Below, one piece after another: positions 51,399 to 58,707 of a stretch of DNA of 64,000 nt. The translations under genes were made by a program, and so were the position numbers. The notes below the pieces were generated by a model. The model saw only the letters and a program-made list of their open reading frames with translations, made no database searches and had not been told where the DNA came from. Within the stretch, counting starts at the first letter, position 1; every line of letters begins with the position of its first letter. The stretch is from Methylorubrum rhodinum (GTDB lineage: Bacteria; Pseudomonadota; Alphaproteobacteria; Rhizobiales; Beijerinckiaceae). The DNA lies in contig NZ_JACHOP010000008.1 in assembly GCF_014199935.1 (NCBI RefSeq), forward strand, positions 1-64,000, read 5' to 3'.

Positions 51399-51817
51399 GG
51401 GCGCGGCCGATGGCGCTCGCGATGCTCGGCACGATCCTCTCGCCGCCAGCGCTCGCCGCGGGCGAGGCTGAGGCCGGCATGCGCGCGGCCTTCGCCAAGT
51501 GCCGCGCCGCCGAGGACAGAAGCGAGCGGCTCGCCTGCTACGACCGGCTCGCCACGCAGTTCGCACCGCCCCGCTTCCAGGGGCGCCTGACCGCGCAGAC
51601 CGACCCGTTCGAGATCACGGCGCCGACGCTGCTGCGCTACGAGAGCGATGGCCCGATCTTCGTCCTGTACCTCAAGGACGCAGCCGGCGGCATCGTTCAG
51701 AACCTGCACATCGGCGGGGGCGGCAGCGCCACCCACCGCATCGACACGCCCGGAACCTACTCGCTGCAGGTCAGCGGCTCGGAGACGTGGCGCATCTGGC
51801 TGGATCCGGCCCCGTGA
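51395..51817 (+). CDS. Small exported protein with TagO/VasI-like N-terminus
   Basis: Protein of 140 residues. It starts at GTG 51395 overlapping the previous stop; ATG 51410 is the alternative. Signal peptide LAMLGTILSPPALAAG. FAKCRAAEDRSERLACYDRL is a motif shared by many small envelope proteins including type VI-associated TagO. The C-terminal half is beta-rich (IDTPGTYSLQVSGSETWRIW). No type VI genes are near, so the motif does not imply that system. It belongs to the quinoprotein operon. Confidence 0.72.
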   Translation: MRARPMALAMLGTILSPPALAAGEAEAGMRAAFAKCRAAEDRSERLACYDRLATQFAPPRFQGRLTAQTDPFEITAPTLLRYESDGPIFVLYLKDAAGGIVQNLHIGGGGSATHRIDTPGTYSLQVSGSETWRIWLDPAP

Positions 51818-51860
51818 GCCGTCCCAGCCTCCCCTCATCACATCGAGAAGGCACAAGCCG

Positions 51861-52310
51861 ATGATCCGCACGCTTCGGGCCGCCGCCCTCGCTCTGCCCC
51901 TGGGCTTTGCCGCCACAACCCTCGTCCACGCCCACGGCGACGGCGCGCCCTCGGCCATCGACACCACCGGCCTGGAGCCGCTTGGCGAGAACGACCGCGA
52001 CAAGAACCCCTATATTGGCAACGCCAAGGCGATCGAGATCGGGGCGTCGGGCTACAACAAGAACTGCGCCCGCTGCCACGGCATCGACGCGAAGTCCGGC
52101 GGCATGGCCCCGGACCTGCGCGAGCTCGACAAGACCGAAGCCTCCGACGTCTACTTCCTCACCCGCGTACGCGGCGGCGCCCAGCGCGACGGCCGCTACC
52201 GCATGCCCCCCTTCGCCGACATCCTGAGCCAGGAGGCGATCTGGGCGATCCGCACCTACATCGAGAGCGAGGCCGACAAGGATCCGGCGATCGCGGCCAA
52301 GATCAATTGA
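51861..52310 (+). CDS. pedF: Cytochrome c-550 PedF
   Basis: Periplasmic c-type cytochrome of 149 residues, probable electron acceptor of the dehydrogenase at 48669. Signal peptide to about residue 25 (TTLVHAH). Heme site C69-A-R-C72-H73 (YNKNCARCHGIDAKSGGMAP); the axial Met is in GRYRMPPFADI. The family is known from the ped/exa ethanol oxidation systems. ATG 51861 is well placed after the upstream gene by 43 bp. Confidence 0.88.
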   Translation: MIRTLRAAALALPLGFAATTLVHAHGDGAPSAIDTTGLEPLGENDRDKNPYIGNAKAIEIGASGYNKNCARCHGIDAKSGGMAPDLRELDKTEASDVYFLTRVRGGAQRDGRYRMPPFADILSQEAIWAIRTYIESEADKDPAIAAKIN

Positions 52311-52318
52311 TCTCGCGG

Positions 52319-52633
52319 ATGCTCGTGCATTCGGCCTCGGCGCTCGCGCTGGCAGGGACATGGTTCCTGCCCGCACCAGCGCGCGCCGAGGTCAAGGAAT
52401 ACCAGATCCGGCGCATGCTGATGCTGAAGACGGACTGCACCGTCACCGGCCTCGACACCGCTCGGATCGCCGACGACCCGCGCCTGCGCGACCGCTTCCG
52501 CGCGACCTGCGAGAACGTCAGCCACTATCCCGACGGCGTCGAGATCGTCTGCCCCGACACCGAGGACGAGCGCGACTGCACCCTGCTCACGGCCAAGCGG
52601 GAGTTCCCTCACTTGCGGCTGCTCGCGCGATGA
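52319..52633 (+). CDS. Small exported protein of unknown function
   Basis: Protein of 104 residues with signal peptide (MLVHSASALALAGTWFLPAP). The mature part (EVKEYQIRRMLMLKTDCTVT) has four Cys, two in EIVCPDTEDERDCTLL, so disulfides are likely. A TTG at 52307 overlapping the pedF stop is an alternative start. It overlaps the next gene by 4 bp. No family recognised; an operon role with cytochrome PedF is inferred from position. Confidence 0.72.
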   Translation: MLVHSASALALAGTWFLPAPARAEVKEYQIRRMLMLKTDCTVTGLDTARIADDPRLRDRFRATCENVSHYPDGVEIVCPDTEDERDCTLLTAKREFPHLRLLAR

Positions 52634-53193
52634 GGCTCGCGCTCACCGCCGCGCTCAGTCTCGCCCTCGTAGCCGGACAGGCGCGCGCGGCCTCCGACTT
52701 CGACAGCGACGAGGCCACCGGCTACCGGGTGCAGAACTACCGCGCCCCGGTGACCCGCCCGGTCGAGGGCGGCGAGCGGATCGATCTGCCCGCCCTCGAC
52801 CGCCTGCGGGAAGAAGGCGCGGTGCTGATCGACACCATGCCCCAGCGCGGCGGATACGATCCCGCCACCGGCGCGTGGCGCATCGTCGATCGGCGCGAGA
52901 CCATTCCCGGCGCGACCTGGCTGCCCGAGACCGGCCGCGGCCAGCTCGAACCCCGGCTCGCCGCCTACTTCGCCCGCCACCTCGCCCGCCTGACCGAGGG
53001 CGATCGCCGACGCCCGGTCGTGCTCTTCTGTCTGGCCGATTGCTGGATGTCGTGGAACGCGGTCAAGCGCGCCGCCGCGCTCGGCTACGCGCGCCTCTAC
53101 TGGTTCGCCGACGGCACCGACGGCTGGACGGAGGCCGAGCGCCCCCTGGTCGAGGCCGTGCCGCCCCCGGTCCCGCCCCTCGATGACCGCTGA
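52630..53193 (+). CDS. Rhodanese-like PQQ-catabolism-associated CxxxCW protein
   Basis: Periplasmic rhodanese-fold protein of 187 residues. Signal peptide to about residue 21 (GQARAA). The signature FCLADCWMSWNAVKRAAALG carries two Cys before the Trp, as in the family found beside PQQ alcohol dehydrogenases (TIGR03865 type). The opening after the signal (DFDSDEATGYRVQNYRAPVT) also matches. It may handle sulfur or a redox step with the SoxYZ-like carrier that follows. Confidence 0.85.
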   Translation: MRLALTAALSLALVAGQARAASDFDSDEATGYRVQNYRAPVTRPVEGGERIDLPALDRLREEGAVLIDTMPQRGGYDPATGAWRIVDRRETIPGATWLPETGRGQLEPRLAAYFARHLARLTEGDRRRPVVLFCLADCWMSWNAVKRAAALGYARLYWFADGTDGWTEAERPLVEAVPPPVPPLDDR

Positions 53194-53208
53194 AGGCGAG
53201 GTTCCGCC

Positions 53209-54021
53209 ATGCCCTTCCTGCCCTTCTTCAAACCGTTCGCCGGCCGCCCGCTCGCCCCCGCGGCGGCCCCGTCGAGCGGCAGCCGCGACCCGCTCGATTC
53301 GCCGCTCTGGCCGACCATGGCCGAGCGCTATCTCGGCGGGCGCCGCGCCGTGTTCGACGACGCGGTGCAGGTGGTGCTGCCGCCCGTCACCGAGGACCAG
53401 ACCCAGGTGCCGGTGACCGTCGATGCCCGCGCGCTCGGCCGCGCCGACGAGGTGCTCGTCATCGCCGACCTCAACCCGTTCCCGCTGACCCTGCGGCTGG
53501 AGCCGTTGGCGGCCCAACCCTTCGTGGCGTTGCGCATGAAGATCGAGCAGGGCACGCCAATCCGCGCCGCGGTGCGACGGGGCGACATCTGGCATGTCGG
53601 CGGGCGCTATCTGGATGCAGCGGGCGGCGGCTGCTCGGTGCCGCCGGTGGTGGAGAAGAAGGTCGATTGGAAGAGCCTCGGCGAGACCCGCGCCCGGGCC
53701 TGGAGCGAGGGCGACGGCCTGCGGCTGCGGCTTCGCATGACCCATCCGATGGACACCGGCATGCTCGCCAATATCCCGCTCTTCCTGATCGAGGAACTGA
53801 GCGTGAGCGACGCCGCGGGCGCGGTGCTCGCCCGCCTCACCCTGCAGGAGCCGGTCTCCGACAACCCGACCCTGACGCTGCTGCCGGATCGGCCCGAAGC
53901 GGGCGAAGCGCTGAAGCTGCGGGCGCGCAACACCAACGGCACGACCTTCACGGCGCGGGTGCCGATCCCGCAGACGACGGGCGCGACTGGATCGGTCGCC
54001 GGACAGGAGGGACGGCTGTGA
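53209..54021 (+). CDS. Quinoprotein-associated SoxYZ-like carrier protein
   Basis: Protein of 270 residues fusing SoxY- and SoxZ-like domains (TIGR04557 type). The SoxY swinging-arm motif is GGGCSVPP near residue 145, here internal with Cys flanked by Gly. The SoxZ half is seen at LRLRMTHPMDTGMLANIPLF. Relatives travel with PQQ alcohol dehydrogenases, but the carried group is unknown. No signal peptide is evident at MPFLPFFKPFAGRP, so the true N-terminus or location is unsure. It lies between the rhodanese and metallohydrolase genes. Confidence 0.85.
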   Translation: MPFLPFFKPFAGRPLAPAAAPSSGSRDPLDSPLWPTMAERYLGGRRAVFDDAVQVVLPPVTEDQTQVPVTVDARALGRADEVLVIADLNPFPLTLRLEPLAAQPFVALRMKIEQGTPIRAAVRRGDIWHVGGRYLDAAGGGCSVPPVVEKKVDWKSLGETRARAWSEGDGLRLRLRMTHPMDTGMLANIPLFLIEELSVSDAAGAVLARLTLQEPVSDNPTLTLLPDRPEAGEALKLRARNTNGTTFTARVPIPQTTGATGSVAGQEGRL

Positions 54022-54986
54022 GCGTGGAGACGACACCCCTGACCCGCCGCGCCGGCCTCGCCCTCGGGCTCGCGGCGGCGGCCCTGCCCTGGCTTCCCGC
54101 CGAGGCGGCGGCCCTCAGATACGCCCTCGATCCGGTCGAGATCGCCCCCCGCGTCTGGACGATCTACGGCGCGCCCGAGCCGATCACCCGCGGCAACGGC
54201 GGGGCGATCGCCAACATCACCGTGCTCGACACCAGCGACGGCGCGGTGCTGATCGATGCCGGGCCCTCGCACCGCTATGGCACGGCGCTCAAGGCGCTGG
54301 CCGAGCGCCTGACGGCCAAGCCGGTGGTGCGGGTCTACCTCACCCACATCCACGCCGACCACATGCTCGGTGCCACCGCTTTTGACACCGGCACGGTGAG
54401 CGGCGGCCCGGCTTTGCGCGGCGACCTAAAGCGCGCCGGCACCGACCTCACGAACGGCATGTATCGCGTCGCGGGCGACTGGATGCGCGGCACCGGCGTG
54501 CCCGAGCCCGGCCGCGTCGCGGAGGCCGGCGTCGAGACCATCGGCGAGCGCCGCTTCCGCATCCTCCCGCTCGCCGGCCACACCCGCGAGGACCTGTGCC
54601 TGTTCGAGGAATCGTCCGGCCTGCTCTTCCCCGGCGACCTCGTCTTCCTCGACCGCGCCGCCACCACCCCCGACGCCGATCCCGAGCGCTGGCGCGGCGC
54701 GCTGGCGAGCCTCGCCGAGATCGATCACCGCCTGCTGATCCCCGGCCACGGCCCGGTCGAGGCCGGGCGCCGCGGCATCGACCAGACCCGGCGCTGGCTC
54801 GACACGGTCGAGGCGCGGATCGGCGACGGCTTTTCCCGCGGCCTCGACGTGACCGAACTGATGGAGGCGCCCCTGCCGGACTGGACCGCCGGGCTCGCGG
54901 TGGCGCGCTACGAGTTCGCCCGCTCGGTGATGCACCTGCTGCCGGCCCTGGAACGCCGCGATCTGCCGCTCCTGACGCAGACCTGA
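54018..54986 (+). CDS. Quinoprotein relay system zinc metallohydrolase
   Basis: Metallo-beta-lactamase-fold protein of 322 residues. Tat/Sec-like signal (RRAGLALGLAAAALPWLPAE) is followed by the zinc motif THIHADHMLGA, then LAGHTREDLCLFEESSGLLF, DLVFLDRAATTPDADPERWR and PGHGPVE. Such hydrolases are paired with SoxYZ-like carriers in PQQ dehydrogenase loci. The start is GTG 54018, overlapping the previous stop. It is the last gene of the plus-strand operon; the convergent beta-propeller gene ends at 55160. Confidence 0.85.
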   Translation: MSVETTPLTRRAGLALGLAAAALPWLPAEAAALRYALDPVEIAPRVWTIYGAPEPITRGNGGAIANITVLDTSDGAVLIDAGPSHRYGTALKALAERLTAKPVVRVYLTHIHADHMLGATAFDTGTVSGGPALRGDLKRAGTDLTNGMYRVAGDWMRGTGVPEPGRVAEAGVETIGERRFRILPLAGHTREDLCLFEESSGLLFPGDLVFLDRAATTPDADPERWRGALASLAEIDHRLLIPGHGPVEAGRRGIDQTRRWLDTVEARIGDGFSRGLDVTELMEAPLPDWTAGLAVARYEFARSVMHLLPALERRDLPLLTQT

Positions 54987-55159
54987 CCGCGGGGCCTCCG
55001 CTCGCGGCTCGAGGAAGGGAGTCGGCATCCCGCCAGCCATGGGCCGACCGCCCCTCTCAGGATCGTACTGCGTATACCTGCCGAGGAACCTCGAGCCCAG
55101 GCCATCACTGTACGACGCGACCCTTGCTCGATCCATCGGATGCGATGGTGGAGGGGTGG

Positions 55160-56287
55160 TCATGGCTTGACGGCGATCCCCCACGGCAGGCGTCCGACCA
55201 CGGCCGAGCGCTCGACCTTGAGCGAGGCGACATCGATCACCGAGAGGTCGTTGGTTAGCCCGTTCACGGTGTAGACCTTGGCGCCGTCCGGGCTCAGCGC
55301 GAGCTGCCAGACGCGCTGGCCGACGAGGAGGTACTTCTGGATCTCGAAAGTCGCGGCGTCGATCACCGCGACGCGGTTGGCCCGGCCGAGCGCCACGAAG
55401 GCGGTCCTGCCGTCGGCCGAGAAGGCGATGCCGTTGGGCTGGATCAGCTCGGCCCGCACCGCCGGGATCTCGAAGGCGACCGTCTTCTCGACCTTGTGGG
55501 TCTTCGCATCGATGATCGCGAGGGTCCCGCCGATCTCCGAGGTGACCCAGACGCGCTTGCCGTCGCCCGTGAACACCGCCACGCGGGGCCGCGTGTCGAC
55601 GAGGACGTTGGCGATCACCTTCGCGGTCTTCACCTCGATGAAATGCGCCATGCTGGTCGATTCGGAAACGTTGACGACCACCGACCCGTCCGGGCTGACG
55701 CCGACGCCCTCCGGCTCGACCCCGACCGGAATCTCGGCGAGCGGCTTGCCGCTGGCCCGGTCGATGGCGGTCACCATGCTGTCGTTCTCGTTGGCGACGT
55801 AGATCGTCGCGCCCGAAGGCAGGATATTGAGCGCCTCCGGGTCGGCCCCCGACGGGATCGAGCGCACGACCTTCAAGCTTTCGGTGTCGATCACGTCGAC
55901 CCGGTCGCTGTCGCCCGCGCAGACCATCACCTCGCGCCCGTCCGGCGTGATGACGATGCCGCGCGGGCGCCGGCCGACGGGAATCGTCTTGACGACCGAG
56001 AGCGTGCCGGCATCGACCACCGTGACGGTGTTGTCGCGCTCGTTCGAGACGAACAGGGTGGCGGCGGTGACGGGCTCCGCGGAGAGAAGTGCGAGGAGGC
56101 ACGCCGCCCCTATTCGCGCCCTCTTCCTGAGGTGCGGAGCGAAGCGGAGCCTCGAAGGAGGGCTCCAGGGATCGCGAGACTTCTGGAGCCCTCCTTCGAG
56201 GCCCGCTGACGCGGGCACCTCAGGATGAGGGGGGTAGATGGGACGGCACGAAAAAAAAAAGCTCACGAGCGGCGTCTCAGGCGGCAT
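55160..56287 (-). CDS. PQQ-catabolism-associated beta-propeller protein
   Basis: Exported YVTN-type propeller. From about residue 60 it reads RIGAACLLALLSAEPVTAAT (signal peptide) then LFVSNERDNTVTVVDAGTLS, with seven blades such as VVKTIPVGRRPRGIVITPDG. The family (TIGR03866 type) is about 320 residues. The only ATG in frame nearby is 56287, which makes 375 residues and translates through a palindromic repeat. An AAG sits at 56125-56123, where the other end of the repeat has ATG. A non-standard or lost start is therefore possible. A ten-base A run (T run in this gene) lies at 56251-56260. Confidence 0.75.
   Translation of the reverse strand: MPPETPLVSFFFSCRPIYPPHPEVPASAGLEGGLQKSRDPWSPPSRLRFAPHLRKRARIGAACLLALLSAEPVTAATLFVSNERDNTVTVVDAGTLSVVKTIPVGRRPRGIVITPDGREVMVCAGDSDRVDVIDTESLKVVRSIPSGADPEALNILPSGATIYVANENDSMVTAIDRASGKPLAEIPVGVEPEGVGVSPDGSVVVNVSESTSMAHFIEVKTAKVIANVLVDTRPRVAVFTGDGKRVWVTSEIGGTLAIIDAKTHKVEKTVAFEIPAVRAELIQPNGIAFSADGRTAFVALGRANRVAVIDAATFEIQKYLLVGQRVWQLALSPDGAKVYTVNGLTNDLSVIDVASLKVERSAVVGRLPWGIAVKP
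56119..56232. repeat. Palindromic repeat at the 5' end of the beta-propeller gene
   Basis: CTCGAAGGAGGGCTCCAG (56151-56168) and its exact complement (56183-56200) form an 18-bp stem. The outer arms are cctgaggtgc on the left and gcacctcagg on the right. The right edge reads CAGGATGAGGGG; the left edge complement reads CAGGAAGAGGGC. Confidence 0.85.
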
Positions 56288-57549
56288 TCGGTTTCGGGCT
56301 CGTCGTATCCGAGGCTGTCGGTGAGGTATTTCGGGTGCAGGAAGCCGTCCTGCGGCGAGATCGAGACCAGCATGCGCGGGCCCGCGAGCAGGATCGGCTG
56401 GCGCAACTGCTGGTCCCAGGGCCGGAAGGTCAGCGCCTCGCCCTTGAAGGCCGCCACCCCGAACTTGTCCGAGAGCAGGAAGTCGCGCATCGCGCCGGGT
56501 TCGGTGACGCGGGCGCGGACCACCACCTCGCCGAGGATGCGCGCGCCGAGCCAGCCGCCGTAGTCGCGCTCGGTCATCACGCGCTTGGCCTGAAGCTCGA
56601 AGCGGTGCTGCATCTGCGCCGCCGAGTATTCCTCGAAGCCCCGGTGCCACGCGACAGCGGTGAGGCCGGCGGTGCCGACGACGGGGCGGGGCTCTGCGGT
56701 GTTGTAGGGCAGGTAGTCGCCGAACGAGCCGTTCTCGTCGGCCACGAACACCACGTCGTGGTCGGCGACGTTGCGGGTCGCCATCGGCATCTGCGTCTGG
56801 ATCTGCTGATGGCCGGTATCGACCCGGCGCGAGCCCGGATCGTAGTCGTAGGCCCGCTCGGCCACGATCCTGCCGCCGAAGCGGGCGGCGGCGCGCTTCA
56901 CGCCCGCGGCGTAGGCCCGGTCGGCCGGCGTGGTGCCGGCGAGCAGGAACCAGCGCTTCCAGCGCTTCCAGGCGAGGTACTGGCCGATCGCGTCGGCGCG
57001 CATCGCCAGACTCGGCAACAAGTGGAAGACGTTGGCGCGGCACTCCTTTCCGCGCAGGGCGTCGTCGCTGGTGCGCAGGTCCATCAGCAGCGCGCCCTTC
57101 GCTTCCGGCAGGTCGGCGAGCGCGAGTTGGTCCTTGGGTTCGAGGTCGGCGAGGATCAGCCGATCGCCGCCGGCGAGGAGATCGCGGCCCTTCGCCACCA
57201 CGTCCTCGTCCTCGCCGACGATCATTTCGAAAAGCTCGAACCGGATGCCGAGGAAGGTGCCGGTGCGGTTGTTCTCCGAGATCGCCAGCCGCGCGCCCTG
57301 CACGCCGCGATCGCTCGCCACCGTCTCGACCAGCGAGATCGGCAGCGGCTCGACGTAGCGCTTGCCGAGATAGACGACGCGGATGACGGTTTCCGCGGGC
57401 TGGGCCTGTGCCGGCACCGTGAGAAGACCGAGCGCGATCAGGATCGGCGCGAGGCGAACGCGATGCCGACCCTCCCCCCTCAGCGGGGGAGGGTGCCTGC
57501 GGAGCAGGCGGGAGAGGGGAGCGACGGCGCAGAACGAAGCGCCCGGCAT
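56263..57549 (-). CDS. ABC-type substrate-binding protein of the PQQ alcohol dehydrogenase system
   Basis: Periplasmic solute-binding protein of type I Leu/Ile/Val fold (TIGR03863 type). The signal peptide core is RLAPILIALGLLTVPAQAQP, then ETVIRVVYLGKRYVEPLPIS, RGVQGARLAISENNRTGTFL and DHDVVFVADENGSFGDYLPY. The start is unclear: ATG 57549 is the nearest in frame but lies inside a palindromic repeat and adds about 29 residues before the signal. No permease or ATPase gene is near. It overlaps the next gene's ATG region by 25 bp. The C-terminus ECRLRRRS is short and basic. Confidence 0.78.
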   Translation of the reverse strand: MPGASFCAVAPLSRLLRRHPPPLRGEGRHRVRLAPILIALGLLTVPAQAQPAETVIRVVYLGKRYVEPLPISLVETVASDRGVQGARLAISENNRTGTFLGIRFELFEMIVGEDEDVVAKGRDLLAGGDRLILADLEPKDQLALADLPEAKGALLMDLRTSDDALRGKECRANVFHLLPSLAMRADAIGQYLAWKRWKRWFLLAGTTPADRAYAAGVKRAAARFGGRIVAERAYDYDPGSRRVDTGHQQIQTQMPMATRNVADHDVVFVADENGSFGDYLPYNTAEPRPVVGTAGLTAVAWHRGFEEYSAAQMQHRFELQAKRVMTERDYGGWLGARILGEVVVRARVTEPGAMRDFLLSDKFGVAAFKGEALTFRPWDQQLRQPILLAGPRMLVSISPQDGFLHPKYLTDSLGYDEPETECRLRRRS

Positions 57550-57633
57550 CCGCCGCACCGCCTCGTCCGGCAGCGGGGTTTCCCCTCTCCCGACCCCCTT
57601 CGGGGGCCACCCTCCCCCGCGGAGGGGGGAGGG
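57470..57633. repeat. Palindromic repeat covering the 5' end of the substrate-binding gene
   Basis: Hairpin CCCTCCCCC...GGGGGAGGG on the left and CCCTCCCCCGCGGAGGGGG on the right; inner arms GGGAGAGGGG and CCCCTCTCCC pair across about 90 bp. It sits where the gene's start codon should be. Confidence 0.8.
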
Positions 57634-57671
57634 CAGGCGCGCGGGTGTCGGGACGTCTTGCAGCCTCCACC

Positions 57672-58325
57672 TCACGGCTGCGCCCAGGGCTGTCCCTTCG
57701 GGTCGTATTTGTAGACCGTGCGAATCCACGAGACGATCTTCCACAGGTCGTCCTGGGTCTTCACAATCTCGCCGTGCGGCGGCATCGGGCCCTTCACGTT
57801 CTCGCGGCCGACGCGCTTGGCGCCCGTCGCGACGAGGCCGTCGGTGCCGACGGCGATCAGGCGGAACAGGGTGTCGTCGTCGCTGCCGTAGACCCAGACA
57901 TCGTTGGTGAGGGGCGGGCACATGCCGCCGCCCCCGCCGCCGCCGTGGCAGCCGTTGCAGCCCGCCGCCATGTACTTCTTGTGGCCGACCTCCGAGACCG
58001 ACTTGTAGTCCTTGTAGGGGTTCTTGAGGCTGCCCTTGTCGGGGAACTTGGCGACGAGTTCGAGCGGCGTCATCGCAGGGTTGCCCTCGGCCTGGGCGTT
58101 CTCGACCTTCACGCCCTCCTGCTTCCTGGCGGCCTCCTCGGTCTGCGAGGGCGCGTCGGCGGGCGGCTTGACCTCGCCGGCTTTCGAGGCGTCCGGCGGC
58201 GCCTCGACCGGGGCCGGACCGTGCGGCGCGATCCCTTGCGCCAAGCCCTGGCCCAGACCCAAGCTCAAGCCGATGCCGAGGGCGAGCGCCGGCGGCACGG
58301 CGAAGGGGATGAGACGTCTCGACAT
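57672..58325 (-). CDS. c-type cytochrome, methanol-metabolism related
   Basis: Exported cytochrome of 217 residues. Signal peptide to about residue 30 (GLGQGLAQG), then an Ala/Pro/Glu-rich linker of 60 residues. The heme region is AAGCNGCHGGGGGGGMCPPL, with the unusual Gly run and third Cys seen in the TIGR03874-type family near methanol dehydrogenases. NVKGPMPPHGEIVKTQDDLW carries the axial Met. It is the likely electron acceptor for the XoxF-like enzyme, analogous to XoxG. It lies 122 bp from the substrate-binding gene and 34 bp from the next upstream. Confidence 0.86.
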   Translation of the reverse strand: MSRRLIPFAVPPALALGIGLSLGLGQGLAQGIAPHGPAPVEAPPDASKAGEVKPPADAPSQTEEAARKQEGVKVENAQAEGNPAMTPLELVAKFPDKGSLKNPYKDYKSVSEVGHKKYMAAGCNGCHGGGGGGGMCPPLTNDVWVYGSDDDTLFRLIAVGTDGLVATGAKRVGRENVKGPMPPHGEIVKTQDDLWKIVSWIRTVYKYDPKGQPWAQP

Positions 58326-58359
58326 CGTTGTCCTCCGTTTCTGGTCTTTTTCTTGTGTC

Positions 58360-58707
58360 CTACTGGGTCGGTGCGTCCGCGTTCTCGCGGGACTTCATCC
58401 GCTCCCAGGCCGCGCGCGCCCGCTCGATGTTGGTGTTGGGCGCGTATTTGAAGAAGGTCTGCGAGGCGGCGGCCGTGAAGCAGTAGACCTTGCCGCCCTT
58501 GACGACGTTGACCGAGCAATCGGTCCGGATGTGCCGGCCCGCGATGACGCCCATGACGTCCTCGTTGTCGAACTCGCCGCGCAAAGGCGCCTTCGGCACC
58601 TGGTACTTCCAGATGTCGCCGTCCGGCCCGTATCTCTGGGCCGCCGCCCCGCTCGGGCAGGCCAGGGCCATGAGCATCGCGAGCCGGAGCGCCCGAGCGA
58701 TCCTCAC
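58360..58707 (-). CDS. Small exported protein, possibly YHS-like
   Basis: Protein of 115 residues starting at GTG 58707, overlapping the MoxJ-ankyrin gene stop by 4 bp (GTGA), so translation is coupled. Signal peptide RALRLAMLMALACPSGAAAQ. The mature part (RYGPDGDIWKYQVPKAPLRG) contains IRTDCSVNVVKGGKVYCFTA and ASQTFFKYAPNTNIERARAA, loosely like a YHS domain. No firm family. Two Cys could bind metal or form a disulfide. The XoxF operon position suggests a role in enzyme maturation or metal delivery, as a guess. Confidence 0.7.
   Translation of the reverse strand: MRIARALRLAMLMALACPSGAAAQRYGPDGDIWKYQVPKAPLRGEFDNEDVMGVIAGRHIRTDCSVNVVKGGKVYCFTAAASQTFFKYAPNTNIERARAAWERMKSRENADAPTQ

Noticed and set aside
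51395..51817. A type VI secretion component, from the LACYDRL motif.
   Set aside because: No other type VI gene is present, and the motif occurs in many small envelope proteins. Operon context points to the quinoprotein system.
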